The notes under the pieces were generated by a model that made no database searches, was not told the origin of the DNA, and saw nothing but the letters and a program-made list of their open reading frames with translations. From the NCBI GenBank assembly GCA_034766995.1, contig CM068315.1:20665344-20729343 (forward strand): a stretch of 64,000 nt of DNA. The letters run 5' to 3'. Made by a program: the position numbers and the translations under genes. This stretch comes from Acanthacorydalis orientalis. Lineage: Eukaryota > Arthropoda > Insecta > Megaloptera > Corydalidae. Below, piece by piece: positions 35,976 to 47,700 of the stretch; the stretch's first letter is position 1; every line of letters begins with the position of its first letter.

Positions 35976-36422
35976 GTTATATTAAGGAACGGGTGAAATA
36001 TTGAGGATGTATAATTTATGTTAATAAAAACTCAAGAATTATTATAAAATAATTAAAAAGATTTATTGTGACCAAAAATTACAATTTAGTAAGAGTAAAA
36101 GCGATTACTCTCACTGGTCACGTAGAGACCATATCTACAGAAAAGAAAATATAAAACGATACAAAAACTATATGCGTCTACTGCGTATGAACGGCTCATT
36201 GGGACTGACTGATCGCAGAAACAAGTAATACAGTTACTTTTCAATACAGTTTCGATACAATTGTAAGTCTAAATTCACTTAACAAACATATTTTTCATTT
36301 GTACAACAAACAATATTTAAAACAGAAATATTCAACAATTAACATTCGATTGACTCTTAAATATACTTCAATAACAGTCAATATAAATAATAATCAAAAT
36401 GTATCAACAATCAGTGATCCAT

Positions 36423-36425
<3 letters not shown>
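35976..36425. other. Unassigned interval between two (TA)n tracts
   Basis: Contains GTGACCAAAAATTACAATTT and a balanced-composition part at 36080-36240. It might be a mobile-element fragment, but no termini or coding motif were found. Confidence 0.4.
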
Positions 36426-36625
<200 letters not shown>

Positions 36626-36835
36626 TTATTTTCTTTCTCAAACAATAATTTCACTGATATTCTTTGATTAAGTTCTATCTTATCTACGGAATGTCCGTCC
36701 ATATCGAAAGTTAAAATAAAACTAAACCTCCTCCCACAAAACATAGATTATATTTTTTTAATGAAGAAAAATATGTATGCTGTAACTGTAATTTTTATTT
36801 TTTGAGGTTAATTTTTATTATATATATATATATAA

Positions 36836-36876
36836 ATTAGAGGGCTTCGCCCATTGTTCATTGCGTTCACAACCTA
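36836..36876. repeat. GC-rich hairpin repeat, copy 3
   Basis: TTAGAGGGCTTCGCCCATTG then TTCATTGCGTTCACAACCTA, directly after a short (TA)n. 210 bp downstream of copy 2. Confidence 0.65.
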
Positions 36877-37039
36877 AATAAAAATATTTTTTAAAAAATA
36901 GTATAAATTTTCTTATGAAGACAAACAACAAAGTTAATGTTTCTACTTCGCTTTCTGGTATCCCTATATATATATATATACATATTTTTTGGGAAACAGC
37001 GACATTTCTTGATTCTTGAATTAAAATTCATAAAAGAAT

Positions 37040-37041
<2 letters not shown>

Positions 37042-37072
<31 letters not shown>
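37042..37072. repeat. (TA)n microsatellite
   Basis: About 15 units; a smaller tract lies at 36963-36982. Confidence 0.9.
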
Positions 37073-37076
<4 letters not shown>

Positions 37077-37099
37077 TGATCGTGACACAATTAGTGCTA

Positions 37100-37739
37100 T
37101 GACTGGCTTGAATATATTGACTTTAATGATTGTTTTTATTAAACAATTGTTTCAATGAATACATTTTATTGGTTTTTAAGTAACGTTGCAATTAATACAA
37201 TGGAATTGACTTTATCTGCTTAGTAATAATTTTTTTAATAACATTTTATTATAAATGCTCCAAGAAAGTTTTATAGAATCACACATATTTTACTAAATAT
37301 ATTATTACAATTATAATTTTATATTGTATCGTACAAGTAGAGTACTTAATTATGAATAATTTTTTTAATATTATCTTATTTATACCCTAATTAATAGTAT
37401 CATTATTAATATTATTTTTTTATTTATAATTCAACTTCACTTTAAAAAATACCTTTATAATAAGTTTTTATTTTATATAATTTTATTTTTCAATATGTTT
37501 TATTTTCTTATTATTGAGAAATTTTCATATTTAACTGACAATTTATCATAATTTATTAAATGAATTACAATTATTGATGCATTGTTTCTTTAATTATCTG
37601 TCTTTTTTATGTGGCTTATATCACTGTTTTTATCATGAGGTTTGGCAATTTATTCACGGATTGGCAAAATGAAAAGAAATACAATGTAAGTAACACGAAC
37701 ATTGTTTGATATTTATTCAGAGTAATTTCTATTCACTTG
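37100..37739. other. AT-rich interval, nothing identified
   Basis: No supported feature. Confidence 0.6.
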
Positions 37740-38790
37740 AATACACTGATTGAAACATCCTAATGTTTTTGAAAACAGGCGGTAAAGGCGTCCAAAGAAA
37801 CTGCTTTCAGTACGATTGTTCCATTTTTTTAATATCTTCTACGTTCTGAAATCGTTCCCTTTTGAGAACAGTTTTCACTTTAGGAAAGAAAAAAATATCT
37901 TCTGGTGCCAAGTCACATGAAGAGAGTGGATGATTGATCTCAATAACACCGTGTTTTATGAGAAATGACTTCACTATTAGTAGAGAATGGATAGGTACAT
38001 TGCAATGTAACAAAAACCAAATACATATTTTTCGAAATTGCAGCCGCACTCGAGAAATGCGATGCAATAATATTTTCATCACATCAACGTAGAGTGCACT
38101 ATTAACTATTTGTCCTTCGGGCACAAATTATTTATGAATCACATCCTGTTTATTAAAAAAAATCAGCGTGATTATTATTGTGGATTTTTTCAAACGAAAC
38201 TATTTGTGTCTCGGTCATGATTTTTTAATCCACTGCATGCTCTGGTGTTTCGTCTCAGGATCGCATTGAAACATATATGGCTTATCATCAATAAAAATGC
38301 TATGAAGAAGGTTGCTTTGTTGCGACAAGTCTGACAGACGTCTGCGCACGTGCAATTCTTCTCTGTTTTTGTTCATTCTTAAGACTGTGTGGGACGAACT
38401 TCGCACAGATCTTCCTCTTCGTAAATCTTTATCTAAATTTTGTCGAATCGCCTTTTTTATTGGTGTTTAACTTTCCTACTATCATTTTTTGTCCTACCAT
38501 CATTCGGCGATCTTTTACCACAATTTGATGAACTTTTGTAATTGAATCTGTATTTAAGAAACCTACATACGGCCGGTTTTAGCGTCAACTTGAACATCTT
38601 CACATTAATCTGTGAAATGTTTAAACCATTCAAACACACTAGTACCATTTAAGGTGTTATCACCAAGAACATTTTTTTAACATTTCATAAGTTTCTGTTG
38701 CAGTTTTCCCTAATTTACAGCAAAATTTATATTCACTCGCTGCTACATGACTACCGACAGTGCCACGATTTATGCGCTAGCTTCTTGTGT
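37740..38790 (-). pseudogene. Mariner-family transposase pseudogene
   Basis: Minus strand. N-terminal IKFCCKLGKTATETYEMLK at about 38720, FEWFKHFTD at about 38620. First catalytic region FIDDKPYMFQCDPETKHQSM at about 38320-38230 (family: TGDETW). Then MPEGQIVNSALYVDVMKIL at about 38124 and LHCNVPIHSLLIVKSF, where the family has HHDNAPSHT. Next is HPLSSCDLAPEDIFFFPKVK at about 37920-37860 and a truncated C-terminus. Several stops. TIRs were not identified, so the ends are approximate. The motif order and spacing fit the SETMAR-like mariner group with high confidence. Confidence 0.8.
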
Positions 38791-38903
38791 AGAAACGAAC
38801 AGCTGTTCGATATTTGTTTGTTCACTCTCTATTAATAAAATTGTGAACTGTAGTATTTTGCTTTACTTTTGGTTTAATTTCACGTAACCCCACTGCTGTA
38901 GCG

Positions 38904-39195
38904 CAGGCGCGTAGTCAGGGGTGAGCCAGGGGCGGCATTGTCCTCCTGGTTGCTACGTTTACCCCCCTTCCTCAACAAAATATGTGATTTTGGGAAATTT
39001 GAAAATCATCAAGAATCATTGGGAGAATCTTCCTAATGGGTTTACTTTGACGATTAAAAACGTTTCTACGAGTGAAAAAAATCGTTCCTATGAGCGCGTT
39101 TCTAGCGTAACGCCCAACAATTTTAACATAAAAAAATCATCTCCCTCAAAAATTGTGTTTGCCTCCTCTAATATGACTGTCTGGCTACGGGCCTG
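38904..39195. mobile_element. hAT-type MITE with 8-bp target duplication
   Basis: Termini CAGGCGCGTAGTCAG and inverted CAGGCCCGTAGCCAG. Flanks CTGTAGCG (38896-38903) and CTATAGCG (39196-39203) differ by one base. 292 bp, GC-richer than its surroundings. A 102-codon open frame across it has no recognisable domain and I regard it as chance. It sits between the mariner pseudogene at 37.7-38.8 kb and the TTAA MITE at 39220. Confidence 0.8.
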
Positions 39196-39219
39196 CTATA
39201 GCGTTGATTCTGGAATTAA

Positions 39220-39520
39220 CCCTTTGTGATCGAATGTTGCTATACAAGCAGCATCACACTTGTACTTACTAGGACGAATGTCACCGAAGTGGCAAAAATA
39301 ATTTCGTTATTTGTACCATACAAAAACTAAACTACATTTTTATTCTTAAATAATGATTATTATTATCCAATAAAATTTAAAATTCCATTAAACACAATAT
39401 TTTTTACGTAACATCTTATATTTAACTCTTCAGCACATAATTTCAATTTATACAAAAATTAAAAAAAGTATATTCAACCCAGCGAGAAAAACAGTTGAAA
39501 AATTTCTCGTCTGCAAAGGG
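39220..39520 (+). mobile_element. TTAA-flanked MITE (piggyBac type)
   Basis: 301 bp between TTAA at 39216-39219 and TTAA at 39521-39524. Termini CCCTTTGTGATCGAATG and inverted CCCTTTGCAGACGAGAA. TTAA duplication and CCCTTTG ends point to mobilisation by a piggyBac transposase. No coding sequence inside. A second copy is at 63475-63793. Confidence 0.85.
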
Positions 39521-39524
39521 TTAA

Positions 39525-40059
39525 ATGGGAAAACCTCGTAAACAGTTCTGGAATGTGATAAGACATATTAAATGCTATAAGTACCATAATTAATTTATAA
39601 TACTTAATGAAAAGGTAAGAAAATAATATTTGATAATGTTGTTGAATATTGATAATGAATACGCAAGTTTTTATTATAAACTTTTTCCCTGAAATTAATT
39701 TAAACTTACAACATAATTTTTGTAAATACAGGGGTTTCCAATAAGAATGCATTTTTTAATTTCAAATAAAACATACAATTTTCTCTGAAATTTCGATTAT
39801 TTTTATTATAAATAATAGTTGACGGTATGGCATTTAGAAATAAAAAATATCGTATAAGTGACAGCTACATACTTTCTTACAAGTAGTCATTTTTTTGTTA
39901 AAATTGTTAATTACATCTCTACACAACTGGAGCTCTATCTCACCAATTAATCTTCTGCTTTCATCTTTTAAGTTGGCGATTATTTAACAATTATTTATGT
40001 ACAACTATCCTTTAACATGACATCAAAGAAAGTACTCCCTTGGTGTTAAATGACAAGAT
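39525..40059. other. AT-rich interval, nothing identified
   Basis: No supported feature. Confidence 0.6.
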
Positions 40060-40840
40060 ACCAGTAGTCAATTTATGTCTCAATTTCTGGAAATAACGCG
40101 AACAGCAAATTTCGCCTTCACAAAATCAATTGTTTCACCGGTTATGTGGCTTGTTACACAATCCATTCATATGTCCTGTATATGTAGATCAATATCATCC
40201 AATTCTTCCCACAGAAAATTGGTTATTATGTTTCGGTATCTTTCTCTACTCACAGCAATCGCTTAATCAGCCCGATTCTCAAAAAGTAAACACCAATGAC
40301 TCCACTGGTATAAAGTGCGCACCAGTCATTATTTCTGTATATAGTAGCTTCTCGACGTTTGCCCTCGGATTTTTTTACCCCAGAAACGGAAATTTTTGCT
40401 TGTTAACGTAGCCAGAGAGTTCGAAGTGAACCTCATCGCTAATGATGATTTTTTAGAAAAACCGTGTTGTTTCAGTTTCCAATTAACAATTGACGCATTG
40501 AATGGTCTGCTAACTTTAATTCTTGTGTTAATTAAACCTCATAAGCCTTCAAAAATAAATCCTTATGCAAAATACGCTATGTGGTCGTATATTAAAGGCC
40601 CAATTCATGTGAATGTCATGGAATTGACATTCCTAACTTTTCCGATACACTTTCACGAATCAAGTCAATGTTTTCTTCAGAACGAGCATTACGAACACGT
40701 GTTGGTGTTTCTCTATCTTTAATTGTTCCAGTCTCTTCAAATTTACACACTAATCGACAAATTCTTGATTTAAATGGACGAGTATGTCAAGAACATATAC
40801 TGTTCTTGCTCTTGTTCTCTGTTCTTGTCCTTCGTCATTT
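40060..40840 (-). pseudogene. DUF4817-type Tc1/mariner-like transposase remnant
   Basis: Minus strand: ICRLVCKFEETGTIKDRETP at about 40790-40730, TRVRNARSEENIDLIRESVS at about 40710-40650, SHELGL, RILHKDLFLKAYEV at about 40570-40530, then ISDEVHFELSGYVNKQKFPF at about 40450-40390 with the first catalytic Asp kept (SDEVHF). Next NPRANVEKLLY, TGAHF, VESLVFTF, and decay to about 40075. The order matches a large insect transposase family annotated with a DUF4817 N-terminus. Stops and frameshifts throughout. No termini identified. Confidence 0.65.
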
Positions 40841-40878
40841 GCTGTTAGTCTATAATTTTTTTGTAAAAGTACACTCCT

Positions 40879-41035
40879 GTCGCCGGTTTTTTGAAGCTTT
40901 TTCCCCGGCATCCAAACTCCTAAGCCCACATAAATCCCCTTACCTAGCTCCTGTCTTCCTTCTAAACCCGGCTAAAAAGCCAAGGATTAGACCCCGGACC
41001 CACACCCGTACCCATCAAGTGTACAAAACACTCGA
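40879..41035. other. C-rich unassigned segment
   Basis: Strong C-over-G skew on the plus strand (CCCCGGCATCCAAACTCC, ACCCCGGACCCACACCCGTA). It follows the DUF4817-type transposase remnant but does not look like its N-terminus. It may be part of another mobile element not represented elsewhere in the window. Confidence 0.35.
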
Positions 41036-41757
41036 TGTAAATGTATATATTATTCATATCAATAAAATAATATTGGATTTTATTTGATTTTGGAATATAT
41101 ATCACGTAATTTATGAAACGTATTTTTTATAGAACTGCTCTTTTCATGATACAATTATATTATTTAAATGTGTTGTTTTAATGTTTACAGAGATATAACC
41201 AAAAATAGCAATGTCTAAACTTAATAAATGTCAAAAAAAATACAGCTCTCAGTTTGACATCTGTGGAATGTAACCTCTTCAAAAATTCCGTCCCTATCGG
41301 AAAACTCGTTATTTTAATACTTTGTACTTGACTATATTACCTTAATCATATATTTTGTACGTGTTTCTTTCATAATTTACTATTGTAATTAATTTATTTG
41401 ATTCTATTAATATTAATCCAAACAATAAATAGAGTAATAAATAAATTTAAAATTCACTTACTAAAATATAGTACGATAAGACTTGTTACTAACACTTCAT
41501 TATTTTTCGAAAACCAAAAATAATCATACAGTTATTCATGTATCAAAATTAATTTAGCTATAATGTCAGAACTCTACTGTGGTATTAAATCAGTTTTAAT
41601 CAAAAATTCAATTAGTATGCAAAATGAGATGGAATAAAAGTTTAACGTAATGCTTAACATTTTATAAATAATATTTCGATATTGGATTCAGAACATCTAA
41701 CATCATTACAATAAACTCACGCCGAATCTATGTAACAGTTTAGCACTGTTCATGTAA
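41036..41757. other. AT-rich interval, nothing identified
   Basis: No supported feature. Confidence 0.6.
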
Positions 41758-41892
41758 TACAGTCAGTCACAAAAGTATCCGGCCACCTATCATACTCAGT
41801 ACGTTTTATATAATAAATTAAGTTTACAGTAGAGAAGAAATTTTTAAATATATGTTTGATATCGTTTATTACTGTACTTCAAAACATAATAT

Positions 41893-41896
41893 TTAC

Positions 41897-41940
<44 letters not shown>
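41893..41940. repeat. (TA)n inside Tc1 left arm
   Basis: Expansion of a TATA that is short in the right arm. Confidence 0.95.
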
Positions 41941-41944
<4 letters not shown>

Positions 41945-42177
41945 ATGTTGAAAAAAGGTGTGTTTCGATTCAACATGCCATATTTATACACACAAAAGTA
42001 TTCGGCTATGCGCAATAATTACAACTCATGGACATAGAAATCGGTAAATTCTCGAATATTTTGGCTTGCAACACTAAAGTGAAATCTCTGCATTATCTTC
42101 AAATTCCTCGGTAGTATTGGTTGTACTTCTTTGTCGCCTTATATAATTTTAATATTCGGATAATGTAAAAAAAAACT

Positions 42178-43190
42178 CAAAACAAATATATCAGAGAGAA
42201 AAATCATTATTTTTTCAAATGAAAAAGGATATTCACAATGCAAAATTGCACAAGAGACTGATATTCCACGTAGTAAAGTCCAAAATATTATCAAAAAATT
42301 CAAAACTGTTGTTATATTAGTAAATAAAGAACGATCAGGAAGACCGAAAATAATAAATGAACGGGAGGAAAAACACATTTTAAGGATTGTAGGAATTAAT
42401 CAAAGTACTAGTGCTACAGAAATATGCAGAGATATGCAAAAAAGTACAGGAAACAATTTAAGTTCTGAAACAGTTTATAGAACCAACAGAAAGAGTAGCT
42501 ATCAAGGACGTGTTTCACTAAAGAAGCCATGGATAAGTAAACAGAATAATGAAAAAAGGTTTGAATTCGCCAAAAAACTTGTGAATCAATCACAAGACTT
42601 TTGAGATACTGCTATTTTTAATGATTAGAGTAAATATGAAATATTTAGTTCATCGAAAAGAAAAATGGTAGGAGAAAACCTGGAACTGAATTCAGTAGAG
42701 AAAATCTCTATCCAACCGTAAAACATGGAGGTGTTTCCATAATGGTGTGGGTTTGGATGTCGGCAGCTGTGATTGGAAGCTTTCATTTTATTGAAGGCAA
42801 AATGGATCAGTGAGCTTATATCGATATTTTGAAACATAATTTAAAAGTCAGTGCAGAGAAGTTAGGATTAGAAAACAAATTTATATTTCAACAGGACAAC
42901 GATCTTAAGCACCGTACCAGAAAATCGAAAGAACGGATTTTATGTGACATATCGAAACAATTCGGAACACCTCCATAATCACCGAACATGAATATCATAA
43001 AACATTTGTGACGAGTTTTGAAAAAATCTTTATCCAATCATTCCGTAACTAGTAAAGAAGCATTGAAAACCTTTCTTCAACAAGAATGGAACCAATCAAC
43101 CCAGTTATAACGAAAAAACTTGTACATTCTATGATTGTATATTCTATGCCTCATTGATTACAAGCAGTTCTGAAATCTAAAGGGGTATCC
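42178..43190 (+). pseudogene. Tc1 transposase pseudogene
   Basis: About 330 codons. N-terminal HTH (ISERKIIIFSNEKGYSQCKI…IPRSKVQNIIKKF), the GRPR-like motif SGRPKIINEREE, second HTH SATEICRDMQK, SSETVYR. The DDE domain begins with IFND followed by a stop where the family has DESK. GGVSIMVWVWMSAAVIGSFH at about 42730, FIFQQDNDLKH at about 42885 (second Asp intact), and SPNMNIIKHL at about 42978, where the third acidic residue is Lys. Five or so in-frame stops but few frameshifts, so it is moderately old. Confidence 0.9.
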
Positions 43191-43559
43191 TACGAAGCAC
43201 TACTTTTCATTCTTCTAAATCTTTTTCAAAAAATATTGTGAGTGGCCGGATACTTGGTGTGTATAAATATATATGGCATGTTAAATTGAAAACAAACCTT
43301 TTTTCAGTATATTGTATACATATTATTATTTGTAAATATTTTGTTTTGAAGTACAGTAATAAACGATATCAAACATTTTTAAATAATTTCTTCTCTACCA
43401 TAAACATAATTTATTACATAAAATATGCTGAGAGGTAGCCGGATTCTTTTGTGACTGACTGTACATTGTTTCTAAATACATTCTGTGAATTTTATTGTCA
43501 CACTTCATTTGTAAGGTTGTTACACCAATATACATATGTATGTGTGTGTATATATATGT

Positions 43560-43880
43560 ATATATAAGCTCACTGACTGATTTCCTCGGACAAGGAAAAT
43601 AATATAATGTCTCCCTTCACCCCACAACGTCACGAGTGCCGTTCAAAACAGACGAAGAGAATAACGTTTTGTATCAATCATCCATGTCACATCAATCCAT
43701 CAAATTTACACTGGTGCACGAGACACGGTCGAACTGAACGCACCGGCTTTCGGTTCAAATCACACCGTCTCATTCTCTCGTATATATGTGCACATATTCG
43801 TCTCTCTGTCCGTGACAAACGTTTCATTTCTTCCGCTTTCAGACGAGAACGTAATTTATGACGGCTGACGCCATATTATA
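43560..43880. promoter_or_regulatory. CpG-rich island
   Basis: About 320 bp with frequent CpG and an 84-codon frame (43607-43861) without recognisable domain. Immediately right of the Tc1 element. Likely unique host sequence, possibly regulatory. Confidence 0.3.
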
Positions 43881-44042
43881 TTTTCTTTCAGTCTCGCTAA
43901 ATGATAATTTGTCACATATCACCATGTAAATATATTAGTCATTAGGTGTTACTATCGTGTACACACGTACACACAACGGCGCATTTATTGATTCATACAC
44001 ATGTAATAGTCATATACAAGTGTATGTATGTGTATACGTACG

Positions 44043-44044
<2 letters not shown>

Positions 44045-44095
<51 letters not shown>
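44045..44095. repeat. (TA)n microsatellite
   Basis: About 25 units. Confidence 0.95.
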
Positions 44096-44098
<3 letters not shown>

Positions 44099-44430
44099 TG
44101 TGTGTCTATATACATAAAAAGTCCATGTATAATTACAATAGAATCGATAGAAACACATTAGAAACATATTTGTATGAGACCATTTTATATATTAAATTAT
44201 TAGTTTGTTTACCTATATCATTCGTGTTCAATTTTATTACTTTTATAGAGTGAGTTGCTATTTAATAGAGCTATGGAAACAACATTTGTTTGCAAAACTT
44301 ACAAATATAGCTAATTTTTACAAAAAATATACCTTTTAAAAACTTAATTGTAAAATAAAAAAATGTATTTGGAAAAGTGATCTATATGATCACTTGTCAT
44401 TCATAAAATTTTAGAAATCGATCACTACAC

Positions 44431-44830
44431 TATTGGTGTCAAACTCATATACGAACACCGGTCACCAAATTCAATTTAAGATACTCTTCGCACCGCAGAC
44501 AAAAAAGTCATCCAAAAAATGTATTTTATTTATATTCGAACATAACGCATTTAAATTTAACATTTATTTTTTCTTTAATGAATTTGTAAAAAAATTAAAA
44601 AAATCATTAATTTTAGGTATTATTATCAAACGTTACAACAAAAGTTTAAATTAGACAATTTAGCACGGCCGTAAAACGGCGTTCATTACAATATGCTTCT
44701 ATAATTTGCAATTTTTTAAAAATATATTTTATATTTTTTTAAATTCCATTTTATTATTTTAATGAAATCAACTTCATGCTTTGGGTCGTGGGCCGGATTC
44801 TAGAGTCTTGGCACGTGTTTGATACCACTG
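44431..44830 (-). mobile_element. Short hAT derivative
   Basis: A 400-bp copy of the same family as 35141-35760: left end TATTGGTGTCAAACTCATAT, right end inverted CAGTGGTATCAAACACGTGC, with the subterminal GGCCGGATTCTAGAGTC and the shared TTAGGTATTATTATCAAACG segment. The dimerisation domain is deleted. Flanking 8-mers CACTACAC and ACTTACAC match in 5 of 8 positions. Confidence 0.7.
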
Positions 44831-44887
44831 ACTTACACGATATTAATTGACCGCTTTCTTATTGATCGTAAAAAAATATTACACATA

Positions 44888-45980
44888 CAGTCGAGTCTGT
44901 TTTTATGCGTATCATTTTAATGCGGTTTTCAAGTTATGCGGTGCATATTTCATGCAAATTCGGGGTTCCCTGTATATACATATATGAGCTCGTTAAAAAA
45001 ATTTTAAATCTAAATTATTATATTTTTAAAATTTATATTTTTTCAATTTAAACATTATATTTTGAACTGTTTAAATCAAGTTATATCTTCTATCGCTTAA
45101 ATAAAATCACAAACTTTAAATGCCTGCTGGAAAATATCTTTGCCTGGATGTGTTGCAAACAGTGCAACCATTCAAACATCGACATTATCAGCTGAAATTA
45201 TTACTTTGGAAGATGAAATTGGTAGAGAAGGTTTTGATTGCTTTAGTCAGAATTATGTCAACGAATTTCTTGTGGATAATACCTTAAGTGACGTTGATAT
45301 TATTAATATAACTTTAAATATCGTCAAAAGTCCAGAAAACGATAGTGATTCGGAAGAAAAACCTATCTCTCTCACTGCAAATATAATTCGAGAAGTTCTT
45401 CAACCTTACAATAAAATGAAAAATGAATTTATTGTAAAGTTGATGACACAAATTCTGTACGAGACTTCAAATTCCAATTTGAACTGAAGAATTGTATATG
45501 TGGATATCGCAAACTGCATAAAGAAAATAGTAAAATCATCATCGCAAAGTTGAATTACTAATTACATTATCAGAGAAAAGAATCAACACAAAACGAGGGT
45601 GAAGTTGATGCTAATTCTGTTTATGAAGAACCACTGTCTTAACCATGCAGATCTGATGCACTGACTATCTCTTCTAGTCTTGAAAGTGATTTCGCATCAG
45701 TTCGCAAATGCTGCCGAACATTGTCAGATAGTGAGGATAATTCTGATGAAAAAATGTAAAAAAGAATTGTGACTTTTCAATAAAATTAAATGAATAAAGT
45801 TTAAAACGAACTTAATTTAAGTTTTATATCAATTTCTTTCAGATTTTCGAATGAATTTTCCAGCCATACTTATTTTTATGAATTTTCATAAACTTTTTTC
45901 TTGCGAATTTAAGTGTATTTTAACTCACTTTTTTAGTTTTATGCGGTTTTAGAAAATTATGGAACGTGTCCTTAATATTT
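44888..45980 (+). mobile_element. pogo/Tigger-like element remnant
   Basis: The left end CAGTCGAGTCTGTTTTTATG resembles pogo/Tigger termini, followed by ATGCGGTTTT-type subterminal motifs that recur at about 45945-45965. Between them is the C-terminal part of a transposase (45100-45487) and then decayed sequence with an in-frame-like SDSED tail at about 45720-45760. The right end was not fixed precisely, so 45980 is approximate. Confidence 0.55.
45110..45487 (+). pseudogene. Tigger-like transposase C-terminal tail
   Basis: An intact 115-codon frame from 45140 to 45487, preceded in neighbouring frames by LLENIF. The arrangement CWKISLPGCVANSATIQ, then GREGFDCFSQNYVNEFLVDN and LSDVDIINITLN, matches the acidic tail after the DDE domain in Tigger/jerky transposases (CW.K..P…, GGEGF…EDV.ELL…LTD.DL). 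The catalytic domain itself is missing. The frame may be open only because the fragment is short. Confidence 0.55.
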
Positions 45981-46974
45981 CAACGTAAGTTTTGAATGTA
46001 TTTCTTGTGCGATTTTTTTATATACAGTTTTCTGTGGAACGTATCAACCTTATAAAAAGATACTTTTCTCTAATTATATTTTATTTTATCTTTATAGATT
46101 TTCTTCTCAGAATGTATATCAATGTCGTAGTTTGGTATTTTAATAGTTACATATTTTTTTAGTTATATTACATTTAAAGCTATAAATTTGTTTTAGTATA
46201 ACAATGTTATGTTATTATAGAAGATACTATGGTATAATATATAATTATCAATACATTTCAAAACGAATAAACCTGAAAATACAATCTTCATTAAAGAACT
46301 AAAAAATACTAAAGAATTACTATATGTTTATTGAAACAGGAAACAAATATACTATAAATTTGACACAAGAGGGACACAAATTGTTGAATTCCATCATCCA
46401 CAAAGCATAAAAGTACAGAAAAAACACATCTTTATAGTTTAACACTAAAAAGAACATCATTATCGAAATGCCACTAAGCAACAAAGAAAAATAATCAATA
46501 ATTAATAACTGAACAGTTTTTAACAATTTTTGTGTGTTTTGAAGTGAGAGCAAGATTTTTACTTTTGAAAATGAATTTAGTTATAATTTCAGAAGTACAT
46601 AGTAACATCGTAACAAATTCGAACTGAAAACATAAAAATGTAAATATCATGTTTTATATTTATTATAAAATAGGACCTCAATATGAAATGTGCATAAGTA
46701 ACTATTATCAATAAATAGTCAATTATTAAACATTTGATTCTTTTTTTATAATATTGATGCATACGGTCTTAATCATTTGTGAAAGCGAATTCAGCCACAT
46801 TATTAAAATTTTAATTCTGACAATTATTGTATTATATTATCTCAAATATTCATTTAATTTAATATTTTTAAAGTTTATTTTTGAATTATGCCTTTATCGT
46901 TTCATAGTTGTAGAGAATATTTTTAAGCGTGTGTTGATACTAAGATTGAATAAATTAAATACTGGATTTAGCTG
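45981..46974. other. AT-rich interval, nothing identified
   Basis: Frames of 73-77 codons at 46320-46975 are AT-rich and unrecognised. Confidence 0.55.
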
Positions 46975-47285
46975 ATCCTCTTTAACGTCCTTGTTTTCAT
47001 GACGAACGGATCAGTGTCGCCAACGGCACGAGGCGTGTCTCACTTTACACATTTGTCCAATCACATCTCGCGAAACGGCGTCCAATGAAACTGATACCCA
47101 TTCTCCAATGCTTTCGTCTTGTCATGATATCCCCACTGGTGAACATGATACACTCGCACCTCCCGCCACCAACCAGCAGTTGCTGAGAGACATACACACA
47201 CATTCATTTGTATCACTTGTACACAAATATCACGCCACATGTACAGTTCCGGGGCACTGAGTATGAACGGGTGGGTCATTGATTT
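46975..47285. promoter_or_regulatory. CpG-rich island
   Basis: CGCCAACGGCACGAGGCGTG, CGCGAAACGGCGTCCAAT and similar. A 72-codon frame on the minus strand lacks a domain. No repeat match in the window. CCAAT occurs at about 47057 and 47090 and ATTGG is absent, so a promoter reading is only a suggestion. Confidence 0.3.
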
Positions 47286-47700
47286 TCAGTTGGTCTCTTT
47301 TACAATTAAGAAATAATTAGTTTCTAGACGCTTGTACATACATTTGAATATCATAAGTACTCTGATTTTATGTCCTGAAATAACCAATGATACTTCTATT
47401 GAATATGAAATGGATTGATGATTCAGAAATTAATCAGTTTAGAAATACACATAATTGTCTATGGTATTCTTCAAAAATGTTGATGTGGTAGTACATATGA
47501 TCAGCGTACAAAAGTAACAATTATAAAGTTTCCTAATTGCTTTTGCATTATGTAATCAGAGGAGAGATACAACCCACCAATACCATTTAATTGAATTGAA
47601 AACTTTTTTTTATTAATTAAATTTAGTTTTTTTTTATATTTATGTCTTACATTTCTTTCCACCTATATCAAATCTCATTATTGGCAACAAAAATTTTTAA

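Larger units (their letters stand above)
41760..43461 (+). mobile_element. Tc1 element with long TIRs (IR/DR type)
   Basis: Exactly TA-flanked (41758-41759 and 43462-43463), 1702 bp. The termini CAGTCAGTCACAAAAGTATC and inverted CAGTCAGTCACAAAAGAATC match almost perfectly. The inverted repeats run about 250 bp per side (41760-42013 and 43241-43461); the left arm has a (TA)n expansion at 41893-41940. Each arm holds an outer and an inner copy of the motif CACAAAAGTATYCGGCYA, as in IR/DR Tc1 elements, where such repeats are transposase binding sites. Confidence 0.9.

Noticed and set aside
36000..36425. Possible solo LTR between two (TA)n tracts
   Set aside because: It begins TGTTATATTA, but no matching TG…CA ends, target duplication or second copy could be found.
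38921..39229. 102-codon plus-strand frame
   Set aside because: It lies almost entirely within the hAT-type MITE 38904-39195, starts in its TIR and ends past the other TIR.
40075..41087. Series of plus-strand frames of 63-139 codons
   Set aside because: Mostly antisense to the DUF4817-type transposase remnant. The last part runs through the C-rich segment without domain.
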